From NCBI GenBank assembly GCA_014529385.2, contig CM043952.1:64311370-64375369 (forward strand): a stretch of 64,000 bases of DNA. The letters run 5' to 3'. The position numbers and the translations under genes are program-made. This DNA is from Adiantum capillus-veneris (taxonomy: Eukaryota; Streptophyta; Polypodiopsida; Polypodiales; Pteridaceae). The notes below the pieces were generated by a model. That model searched no databases. It was not told where the DNA came from and was given only the letters and a program-made list of their open reading frames with translations. This document shows positions 20,701 through 32,700 of the stretch, piece by piece. Each line of letters opens with the position of its first letter. Position 1 is the first letter of the stretch.

Positions 20701-23700
20701 TGCTCTCTAGAACAGCCTCCGCAAGTGGTCCCATCCGATTGGGAGTGATCTCGAGCCGCGCCGCCAATTGCGGTGAAATGAAGTTGTCCTTGGCTCCTCC
20801 ATCAAAGAAGATGAGGGCCTCTTGTTCTTTCACTTTGCCCCAAGGTCGGCAAAGTTCTGTACTCTCGTCCATTGTGTTGGGATCGGTACTCACACAATCT
20901 GGAACCAGTCTTGTTTTCATCTTGCCTTTTCTTCCACGTTCCTCAGCTGCTCTCGAACTCTCAGGCCTTTCGTTGTCCTTGTCATTCTGTCCTTTCTGTG
21001 CCTTTTTAGGGCACTTCGCGGAGATATGTCCAGGTTCCCCGCATCCGAAGCACTTCCCCTCCATGATGAAGCGAGCTCTCTCCTGAGGAGTAAGCTTGGG
21101 TTGTGCATCCTTCTTTTCTGGGTTGCTCTTTCTCTTTCTACTTTCATTTGCTAAATTCGGCTCGTTGTGTCATGACCTCATCGGTGGGGTAGGTCAAACT
21201 ACCAGAGTGAATGGCAAAACCTCGTTTCGCACGACTCATCAACTCCTGAATAGAAGCTGACTTCTGTTCCAAGCAGTGATCTCGGATCTTTGTAGGTAGA
21301 TCCAAGGTAAACCGCTCAATCTGTTCTCTGAACTAGATCTTGTTGAATGAAGAGGCGGGTAGAAAAGAGCTCCAGAATCTCTCGCAATAAGCGTCCGCTG
21401 TATCTTTCTTGGTCATCCGAAGATGGTTCCAAGCAGCTCGTATATCACGTTCATACTCTTGAGTCAGCCAAGAAGAAATAAAAAGCTCCTTAAATTTCAG
21501 CCATTTAACTGGTGCAGTCTTGTTTAAAAGAAGCATGGACCACCAAGTTCGAGCATTCCCCTTAAAGTAAGAGGAAGCTCTCCGAATCTTAGAGTGCTTT
21601 GAGTAGCGTCCTCCCGCGAAAGGGATGTCAAACTGCTGTACAAAAGACAAAGCCTTAGAAGCATCTCTTTATCCCGAAAATGTGTCAAATTTAATTGATT
21701 GTCCACCTTCCTTAAACTCTCGAACCTTCTTGCTTTTATCTTCCAAAAAGTCATATTGGTTGGCTTTATAAAAATTCTTCTTCTTTGCATAAAAGTTGCT
21801 GTCGTCAGAGTCTGAATTGTCTGTAGACGAGTCCTCTGTAGGACTGTCACTCACCGGGCGAGATTTAGACTTCTTTGCCTTTTTCTTGCCCTTTCCGAAG
21901 CGTTGTTTCTTGCTTCGCTTTTTGCCTTTGCGGTCTTCTTCGCCTTGAGTCAGATGAGCTAGAAGAATTGTCAGAAGAAGAAGAAGAAGAAGAAGAACTG
22001 GGTACTTCTTCAAATCGAACACACTTCTTCTGTTTCTTTGCCTTTTCAAATATCGACTCACGACCCAAAGAAACCGGGAAGTCAGTTTCTTCTGCTTTTT
22101 GCCGTGCTTTTTGGCTTTGTTTTGCGCGTCAAAAAGTTGAGCAATCTGTGCATCGACCACCTCTTCTAATTCCTTCTCTGAATATTTCTTGTGAGCAGAA
22201 GGTTTCTTGAGAGCGGGTTTTGGGGGTGGTGTTGTGGTTTTCTGCCACTGCGCATGCACTTCCTGAAAAGAAGTCTAGCTCATATATTTTGCAAATTTTG
22301 GGTCCTTTGCAAAATTGAGCATCATCTTTGTTGCATCGCTGATCAATTGACGACGCTCCATCTCTCGACTCTCCGCCTGAGTAGGCCGAGGCTGGCCATA
22401 CTCCTTGCCGGAATCTTCGTTGTGATCCCTTGCCGCATCTCCGGATGCTGAGGGAGTCGACTGATCCTTGCGTGAAGCCATAGGTGCCGCGAGAAAATTT
22501 TTTTTGGATCGGATCTCTCGTAGAAGAGAAATCGGCCGTGCTCTGATACCACTGTAATAGACTTGGACACTCCAAGTGAAGAATCTACCAACAGCACCAA
22601 ATAACCACTTCAAAATAGTTCACAATTCACAATTGATTCAACACTGGCCCGACGGAGTTCCGTGCCTAGAGATATTGGCCCCAAAGACCGGCGTCCCTTT
22701 CGGTATTTCTTTTTGTATTAATATGAGTTCAAAGTACAAGAGTGCGGGCAGGCACTCACACTCAAACTCTGCATCCAGATGCTCTGAGTTGTGAGAGGCC
22801 TGCTCACATATTTAAAGAGTACAAGGGATATGCCAAAAGCAGAGCCCCAAAAGCTTCTTTTTAAAAGCTGAAAACTTAAAAGCTTTCATAAATAAAGTAG
22901 GAGGAATCTCTCTCTCTCAAGCTCTTATGCTTTAATAAAGCAGCCTTCAAAAAGCAAGGGTCTCTCTCTCTTTCTCATGCTGTTTTGCGTAGCAAAAAGC
23001 AAGGCCAAAATCTGACGCAGACTGCCTCTCAAAAAGTGCCGTAAATCATGGACGTCCGTATTGTTGCCACATGGCCAGTCCTCCGCAGCTTACGGGACAG
23101 TCGGACACGTCAGCATTTTCTGATGCTCTCCGGGGTTCCCACAGGGTAGAGAGTATCTCCGGGGGTCTGTGGGGTTGATGTGTGTTGCAATGGGCAGCCC
23201 ATTATCAATGAGTAATTCTTTAGTACTCCACCTATAAGGAAAGGGCACCACTTGCCAGTGGAAAAAAGAACAGACCGAACAACTTTTAGCTCTTCAAATA
23301 ACACTAAACTGAAAGAGATGCGCGACGCATGAGATGCAGAGTGGCAAAGTTCCACCCCTAGAAAGCATTGGCCCCAAACCTTGGTGCCCCTTCCAGTATT
23401 TCTCTGTATTGCTTGAACTTAGTACATCAAACTGTGGCTCTGCTTTGCACTTACACGCGGTAGAGTGCCAGAGAACAAGCCCACAACTTGTATTTAAAGG
23501 CACCTCAGGCCATCTAAAAGTAGTACAATGAAAAGCATTATTTCTAGAAGCAACTGGCCTCCAAAAGCTCATGCCAAATCAGCCAGCGCAAAAGCTGGAA
23601 ATCCATAAAGTTACCATGTCAACACTGTTAGTGAAAAAATCCAAAAATCTTCCATGTTGGCGTTGGCAGCGGAAAACCTAAGAATCTGCCACGTCAGTAG

Positions 23701-26700
23701 TCAACAAAAAAATCAGGGTTGTCCAAATAGCATTTGCCACATCATCAGTTAATTACGCCAAGTCTTTTTGTGGGTTCTGCTTCTAGTGCCTTGTGCCTCA
23801 TCGGACGGGGTCCCATAAGTTAGTGCAAACTTTATTATTTTGACCCCCACTGGGCGAGGATATGTAAGTCGGTGGGACTTCCTTATTCTTCTATTGCTTC
23901 TAGGGTTTAGGCCCCTTGGTCGGGATGTGCAGGTTGGCTTGGTTCTTCAGTGGTTTGACACGTCAGCAGTTTGTGACACCATGTCACAAGACGGGGGCAC
24001 CACGTGCCAATAGAAAAGAACAGACTGAACAGATTATAAGCACTTCAATAACAAGTGAATTGAAAGAGAGAGACGACGTGATACGGAGTGGCGGAATTCC
24101 ACCCCAGAGAGTATTGACCCCAAACCTTTGCTCCCCTTTCGGTACTTCTTTATATTGCATCCACACAGTACAAGCCGGTGCTTGACGCTCTGCACCTTCT
24201 CCTAGAAGAGTGCCAGAGAATGAGCGCTAGCCTCATATTGAAAGGCCCTTCGCCATTAAAAGCAGTTACAGTGAAAAGCTTCAAACTCAAAAGCAATTGG
24301 CCCAAAAGCTGGCTTTGAAAATCAGCCAGCGCAAATCACATAAATCCTTACAGGATGTCAGCGTGAAACGCGAAAATCCGTACGGTTCTACCACGTCAGC
24401 AGTCAGCAAAAAAGCAAAAAATCCGGGTTGTCCGTATAGCTGCTACGTCATCAGTTTCCGCGCAAGTCTGTGTGTGTGGGTTCGGCTTTATTTTATTCTC
24501 TTGTGTCACTTGAGCCCCATCGGACGGTGCTCATTAAGTTGGTAGGACTTCTTCTTCTTCATCTGCTTATTCTTAGGGTTTAGGCCCCTCACCCGGGATG
24601 TGCACAGTGGCTCTGTTCTTCAGTGGCTTGACACATCAGCAGTTTGTGACACCCTGCCTTCTTGAAAGAAAGTAATTGTCTGCGATTACAACATATCTGC
24701 AAAACAACTCTAGTTAGCTCAAAAATTTCCGAGGGTCATTCCGAGGGACAATCAATTTGCTCTTTTTGTTAAGGAATTGGCTTCTCCTTTCGTCCAGATC
24801 GGAACTCTTGATATTCCGATGTAGTAAAATTAGCCATCACATCGAGACCGCACTGATCTTCCACGACTGTCTTGATGCACTAAAATTACATACCCAGGCA
24901 ATCTCATCCAATTAGGATTATTCAGTGGTTGTCACATCACAATGCAACACGAATGCTCACATATGCATGTTACAAGACACAACGAACAACGTCGTTGAGC
25001 ACTCCCCTGAGACAAATGGTATGTAGTATGAAGCTACTCAACGACTACCTCGTCACTCCCCCGGCAAATAACGTAAAAAGGTCCAGGCCATGAGTTCATA
25101 GGACTGGTACAACCATACGCTCCCTAGACCGCATGTAAGGTGCAGCGGAATGAATGTTGAACTTTGCTTAAGATGAGTGCTCCGAAAGGGTTCCTTTTAT
25201 TTACGGAAGGGAGAGCCTTCTGTTCCTTTAGTGAGAGAGTGCAATGGACACAATCAAAGTGGTGAACATTGTGAATGAAGGTGCTAAGACTGAGAGATAT
25301 AGAGAGAAGAATACGACACCAGAACGAAGTTGTCAAACCCTCCTCCGAAGGCCCCACTCTCTATGGCGAGAGCGGTCTACTTATGATTGCACAAATCTCT
25401 ACAATGCTTGGACTTGCCGACGATGGCGACGACGACGAGACGGGCTGAAATCTGCAAATCTTTATCTGCTGAATTCTGACTCTATGTCGATGTCTACGGC
25501 GATGACGACGATGCAACGACAACGCGTTGAAAACGCAGATGCTGAAATCTGTGTTTTCCTGAATGTGCAAACTTCGCAGGATCTGACCGTGCGGCGAGGA
25601 GCTGCTGCGGGAAGGTGAGACCTGCGAGGTTCGGGGGTTCTACTGCGGGACCTGGCTGCTGAAAACTGAAAACGCTGAGTCTAGGGCTGATTCCGTCGTG
25701 AAGATCTGCAAAAATGTTGAGGTGTCTTGCAAATGCAAAAACGCTAGGGTTGAAAATGATCTTGCGGGGAAATCTGCTATTTGTTGTGGGAATCTGCTAA
25801 CGCTAGAGATGATTTGTTGTGTCTTGTGGTCGCCGAGGCTGATCTGCCATGCAAACATGCCAAGGCTGGTTTGTTGATGCAAAAACGCCAGTGTCTTTGC
25901 TGTGTTGCAAAAATGCTAGGCCTTGCTGGGGGGTCTTGCTGAGAAGGTGCCTGTTGAACCGAAGCTCTTGCTGCCTCTTCTGCCAGAAAGTGCTAGCGCT
26001 AGGTTTGCTTATATACAAACTTAGCAAAATTGCCCTACCTACTTTCCAACAAAAGTCACTTAAAAATAATAAGTGAAAAATGTCAAAAATAGAGAAAATA
26101 GGTTTATGCACTGTAACTTCATAAAGGTCTGCAACGCTTGCTTCTTTGGGCCGCGTCGGAAGTGACAAAGTCTTCTGTGGCTCCTTCAATTCTTCAACTT
26201 CGTCTAGAGTCATGCGTCTACCTTCTTCAATAATCTTCGAGGCTGAAAATTCCTGAAACCACTTTGAACACAAAACCATGAACATACCTATTTCATGTAA
26301 AGTGACTGGAAAAAATATTGTCTTCCTCAAAGACTGTGCATGCAATGCAGATGAACAAAGAGATGGAGTGCCAAACCGTTCACCACACACATGCAATCAA
26401 TGAGATCGAATTTTGTCGTGTTGATCTAAATCAATCGACTGTGGCAAAACACAATGGAAATGCCTAGGCTCGATGCTCAATCTTTCTTGTGCTTTTTCTA
26501 TGATTGTGTCGTGCCAAGGAAGAGACATTGAATGTGACCTCCTAGGATGCAAACATTTCATCTTTTCATGAGAAATCGACATAATCCGTGCTCATCCATG
26601 AGTGAATCGTGCTCAACGTACAATATGACATGCCTAGGAAAAGGGATCACATAAAATTCAGTAAACGATCACGAATGAAATACTCGAACAATGTGTGCTG

Positions 26701-29700
26701 ACTAATCATTTGAACACATAATACTTCCTGTGAGAGATCTTTGGACCTAGACTCGAGAGCCAAGATCGGTTGTTCGTGTTTTGATTGAATCTTCCTGTGG
26801 GGGTTCTGTGGACCTCGACTCGAGAGCCAAGATCGGTTCTTTGTGATTGATCGAATCTGCAATGAGGTTAGCTTCACTAGAGAAAGTATCAACTAACACA
26901 TCATCCTTGTGAACAATCACATCATCTTTATCTTGCAAATCATCATGCTTGTGAGAAATCACATCTTGATCATGCAAATCATCATGCTTATCACTATTAT
27001 CCAAATCATTATGCAAATCCTGTGTGTCATGCTTGGAAGAAGAAGAGACTAAGAGAGTCTCCTTTTCCCGAATCCCTTGCATCTGTGCCTGAACTTGAGA
27101 AAAGAGTCGCAACATCTCTTGCATTCTTGCTTTTTCTCGCGATCAAATTTTGCTTCTCTTTTGTTGCGCTCACGCGTTATGGTTGCCATTCTTTCTTGGT
27201 ACTTACGATCAATTTCAGCCATTCTTTTTGATGATCTTGCTTCGTGTTCCAACTTCCTATCCACCATCATCTTGTCGAAAGTTGCCATGGGATCTGGTGC
27301 AATCTTTGGCGTAGATGGGGAAGGATCGGAAAAACCTCCTGGTGAGGAAAACTCATCTTCGCCACTCCCATGCTCACCACCTCCAATCGAAGTATCCATT
27401 CCGCTTTGAGTGATGACCATCCACTAAAGTCTTGGGTTCTTGTGGGTTCTTGTGGTCTTGGGTTCTTAAGTTCACGAGGAACTTGGGTTCTTGTGGGTCT
27501 TGGGTTCTTGGGGTTCTTGAGGTTCTTTTTTCGCTTGCAATCTGTGTTAAAGAAGGATCTTCTCTTCACCCGATTTCTGCTCTTTTCCGCGGGCGCACCC
27601 CTTGGCAGCCTTGCGCTCACACCAAGGTTGCTTTTTCGCACCTCACGTCGATTGGCCGACCGCTAAGTGCACGGTCCGCTCTCAATGAGTGAAAAGGGAG
27701 GTTGGACAGGCCCTTCTTTCTTGGGTTCCCTGTCACTCTTCAAAAACATGATTAGGAATCGACACGTCCAAGAGGGCCTGGGTTACATGCGACCGCAACA
27801 AGCAAAAAAAATTGTGGTTCTTGTGGTTCTTTCCTTGAGTGATATAGAACACTGCCAAAGCTCTGATACCAATGTAAGGTGCAGTGGAATGAATGTTGAA
27901 CTTTGCTCAAGATGAGTGCTCCGAACTGTGCTCAAGTGTTCCTTTTACTTACGGAAGGGAGAGCCTTCCGTTCCTTTAGTGAGAGTGCAATGGACACAAA
28001 CAAAGTGGTGAACACTGCGAATGAAGGTGCTAAGATTGAGAGATAGAGAGAGAAGAATACGACACCAGAACGAAGTTGTCAAATCCTCCTCCGAAGGCCC
28101 CACTCTCTATGGCGAGAGCGGTCTACTTATGATTGCACAAATCTCTCAATGCTTGGACTTGCCGACGATGTCGACGATGACGAGATGGGCTGAAATCTGC
28201 AAATCTTTATCTGCTGAATTCTCACTCTATGTCAATGACGACGGCGATGGCGAGAATGCAACCACGACGCGCTGAAAAGGCAGATGCTGAAATCCGGGCT
28301 GAATCTACAAACTTCGTGGGATCTGACCGTGCGGCGAGGAACTGCTGCAGGAAGGTGAGATCTGCGAGGTTCGGGGATTCTACTGCGGGATCTAATTGCT
28401 GAAAACTGAAAACGCTGAGTCTAGGGCTGATTCCGTCGTGAAGATCTGCAAAAACGTTGAGGTGTCTTGCAGATGCAAAAATGCTAGGGCTGAAAATGAT
28501 CTTGCGGGGAAATCTACTATTTGTTGTGGGAATCTGCTAACGCTAGAGATGATCTGTTGTGTCTTGTGGTCGCCGAGGCTGATCTGCCATGCAAAAGCGC
28601 CAAGGCTGGTCTGTTGATGCAAAAACGCCAGTGTCTCTGCTGTGTTGCAAAAACGCTAGGCCTTGCTGGGGGGTCCTGCTGAGAAGGTGCCTGTTGAACC
28701 GAAGCTCCTGCTGCCTGTTTGCTTATATACAAACTTAGCAAAATTGCCCTACCTACTTTCCAACAAAAGTCACTTAAAAAATAATAAGTGAAAAATGTCA
28801 AAAATAGGAAAAATAGGTTTATGCACTGTAAAAATGCTACTGATGGTTTCTGACTGGAATCTGATGGTCATGCTACGTGCAACCGGAGGATATGCATCTA
28901 TTCTAAGTGTCTAAACATGCACGGTCTGGGAACGGACTCACAAAAGTGCCAGATCACTTCCTATTCTAGACTGACTTGACTGAATTGAACCTTGGTCATG
29001 TTGTAGCTTGTCCACGGACACTTAGGGTTGGATGTGTCACGTGACACGGCAGTCTGCGTCGCTTGGAGGTTCAAGCATACGCTCCCTAGACCGCAGTCTA
29101 CGTCGCTTGGAGGTCCAGTAGCCTCTAGTTTGCTCTGTCTTCTCTTTTGTAGGACCGGTATGCTTTTAGAAAAGCACACGCCTAATGCTCTGATACCACT
29201 GTCACAAGACGGAGGCACCACATGCCAATAGAAAAGAACAGACTGAACAAACTTTTAGCACTTCAATAACAACTGAACTGAAAGAGAGAGAGACGACAGG
29301 CGACACGGAGTGGCGGAATCTCACCCCAAAGAGTATTGGCCCCAGACCTTCGCGCCCCTTTCGGTTTTTTTTTTATATTGCATCAACATAGTACAAGCCG
29401 GTACTCCACGCTCTGTACCTTCTCCCAGAAGAGTGCCAGAGAATGAGCCCTAGCCTCATCTTAAAAGGCTCTTGGCCATTAAAAGAAGATCTCGAGGGGC
29501 CTAAACCCTATGAATAAGCAAACGAAGAAGAAGAAGTTCCTACCAACTTATGAGGCCCCGTCCGATGGGGCCCAAGTGACACAAGAGAATAAAATAAAGC
29601 AGGATCCACACACACTCACAAAGATTTGCGTAAAAACTGATGATGTGGGAGCTGTACGGACAACCCGGATTTTGCGATGACTGATGACGTGGCAAGCTGT

Positions 29701-32700
29701 ATGGATTTTCGCGTTTCACGTTGACAGCCTGTATGAATTTCTGTGATTTGCGTTGGCTGATTTCCAGCGCCAGCTTTTTGGACCAGTTGCTTTTGAGTTT
29801 AAAGATATTCATGTATCTGCTTTCTATGGCCGAGGGCCTTTAAATATGAGGCTAGGGCTCATTCTCCGGCACACTTTAGTGAGAAGGTGCAGAACGCGAG
29901 TACTGACATTGTACTGAGTTCAAGTAATATAAAGAAATACTGAAAGGGGTGCCAAGGTTTGGGGCCAATACTCTCTGGATTGGAATTCCGCCACTCCGTG
30001 TTGCGTGTGCTCTCTCTCTTTCAATTTAGTTGTTATTGAAGTGCTAAAATTCTGTTCAGTCTGTTCTTTTCTATTGGCACGCGATGCCTGTCTTGTGACA
30101 GTGGCATTAGAGCGTCAGGTGTGTGCTTTTACGAAAGGATACCGGTCCTACAAAAGAGCAGACAGAGCACATTAGAGTCTAATGGAATTTTATTTGAAGT
30201 ATCTTCGGGCTCGACCCCAGACTTATTAGCCACTCCCACCCTTACTTCATCGTGCATCGGGCACGCTCCAGTCTTCATCACTTTGTTTTATAGGGCATAA
30301 AGCCATAAAGAACCCAAGACATGGCATTCATGGATTCAACAGAATATTTGAAGTTTCTTCTCGACGAGCTTCATGACATTCTTTCGCGGCATCCTCAATA
30401 GAACCTTCCGATGCTGCAAAGTTTTCAACAATTTTTGAATTACATGTTACCCCCTCTGATGAGTCAGGTGGTACCTCCTCCTCCGGCACCAGAAAGTACG
30501 AGGGCTTCCAACCGGCAACCTTCCCAGCCGTCTGTGCTGATCGGCCGAGTCTTCAGGAATATGGTGCAGCCATTTGACCCTGATCGAGTGCAACCGCCTT
30601 TGCCACCGCCGTTGCCCCCACCTCCCCCACCACCACCGCTACCAGGCTACAATGGTTGGATCCCATATGGATACCCTTATTATCCGTACTTGGGATACGT
30701 GCCTAACCAACCCAAAGATTGCAAGGATGGTGGCACGACAGTCAAATTTTTCACTCTTTCCGGGGTGAAAGATCGAAAGAAAGCATTGCAGTTCCTACAG
30801 CAATTCGACAACATCTATGCTTTGGGAAACTATACAGAAGACTCCAAAATTTCTCGAGCAGCGGGATTTCTTAAAGATAATGCTATGCAATGGTGAAGCT
30901 CAATCGCGACACAACCGCATGCTCCAAGGACCTGGCAAGCTTTCAAGACAGTTTTTGCACGTAGTTACATGACTTCTATGTTCGAAGTCCAGATTAGGTC
31001 AGAATGAGGTAACTTGAAAGTGCTTGTCATAGAGACCATAGAGGACTATAACCAAAGGTTTCTCGACGTCTACCTTCCGATGTCCTTTTAAGTTCATTCC
31101 CTTGGAGGACCAGTGGGAGCGCTATACCATTGGATTACCATCACCATTGCAGGAATATTGTTTGTCCAAGCAAGTTTCAACCATGCAAGAGCTTATAGAC
31201 CATGCCACGGTCGGCTACAAAATGATGAAAGGAAAGTTGGAGTTTACCACGGAAGCAACTCTGGCCACTAACTAGAACTCCCGGCAACAACGAACAAATT
31301 CTCGAGAATCTCATGAAAACCAGCCTCAACGGCCTCGTCTGGCACACCGTCAACGAGACGCCTTGTTACAAGAAGGCCGATGCTTCGAATGTTTCCAAAC
31401 AGGGCATGTTGGGTTAAAGGCCTAAATAACCCCTTTTTGTACATTTTTATACTTTGTCCAGGTTCAATATGAACTTGGACACATTTTTTAAAGGCCTAAA
31501 TAACCCCTTTTTGTACATTTTTATACTTTGTCCAGGTTCAATATGAACTTGGACACATTTTTTAAAGGTCACTTATAATAAAAGTGGGAAAACCCAAAAC
31601 TCACTTATTGAGTTTTCCCCAAAAACGTGAGCTCTCTCTCTCTCCCTCTTCTTCTGCTAGCGCTTCCTCTCCTGCTGCTCTTCGCCTCCCCTCTCTGCAC
31701 ACACACTGCACTTCCTCGCGTGCTCTTTCACTTGCACACACCGCCACGCGCTCATCAACTAGTATCAAAGCCCATTTAGGGTTTGGCCCAAAACCTGCAA
31801 ATGCTGATTTTCAGCCAAGAGGATCAACTTTGACGCGAAGAGTTGCTGTTTCATCGCCAAGGGATCGTCCCCGGACACTAGAGAGCTCCCGGCAACCCAA
31901 ATTGACCTAAAACAAGCTGAAATTAGGTCAAAAACAGGAAATTACAGGTTATGACAACGAAAATACAGGTTTTGCAAATGATGTATTAAGGTGTGGGAAT
32001 ACTTTTGCTAAGTCCCCGCTACCCGGAAACCTTGAAATTGCTGAAAAACAAGCTCTAAAACAAGTGTTTTAAGCAAATTTCAAATTTACGCAGGTTTTTG
32101 CAAGTGTTTTTATGGTGCGATTACATTGGGGAAAGTGCAAATTGATGCAATCTACGCACGTTTGACAAATTTTGTCTATGTATGACTATTTGTGGCTCAA
32201 TTTCATGCAATTTTGATGCTACAAATTGGGGTTTTTGTGCTCACATGCTTCTAAAGGCTGTGTTTTAGCCTTATGTATGTCCTGTGAGGGTAAAAACAAT
32301 CAAAATTGTTGTTTTTGGGCACAAATTAGCTCGCTCAAATTTTCTGCGCAAAAAATTCAGAACTCAATTTTTGTGCCTAAACTGACCCGTTTTGCCTCGA
32401 ATTGCTCCTGTGACTATTTGGAGTTGTTGTACACACTCCTGTGAGGCTGTACTTCGTTTTTGGTGCGTTTTGCCCAAAATTTCAGCAAGTTAGCTCTCCT
32501 TTTGTGCAACTATGGCGTCATCCTCCTCGGACGTGAAGAATCTCTTTGAGATCCGGCGCTTCGAAGGTACAGGTTTTGACCTATGGAAGGACAGAATTCA
32601 AGGAATTCTCTTCCTTAAAGACTGTGATAGGGCATTAGAGGAACACAAGCCAGAGGACATGTCTGATGATGCATGGGCCACTTTGAACAAGAAGGTCATT

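Larger units (their letters stand above)
10403..23199 (-). mobile_element. Ty3/gypsy chromovirus, family A copy 1
   Basis: Transcribed leftwards. The 3' LTR is 10403-10515 plus 16449-16999, split by a nested element. The polypurine tract is the complement of 16999-17016. The internal region carries integrase with chromodomain, RNase H, reverse transcriptase, protease and gag from left to right. The primer site (complement of 22540-22551, TGGTATCAGAGC, initiator tRNA-Met type) and the 5' LTR from 22553 follow. The 5' LTR stops at about 23199 and lacks the last roughly 20 bases seen in the other LTR, so no target duplication can be read. The flanks are family-B LTR fragments. Confidence 0.88.
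23982..29488 (-). mobile_element. Family-B Gypsy deletion derivative (no coding region)
   Basis: The left LTR 23982-24651 (670 bp, TGTCACAAGACGG ... GTTTGTGACA) is followed by a polypurine-like tract and about 480 bp of 3' non-coding sequence. After the nested element at 25134-29046 there is only about 150 bp of 5' leader, with the primer site as complement of 29187-29198, before the right LTR at 29200. Gag and pol are both absent. The right LTR runs into an opposite-facing LTR near 29488. Confidence 0.75.
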
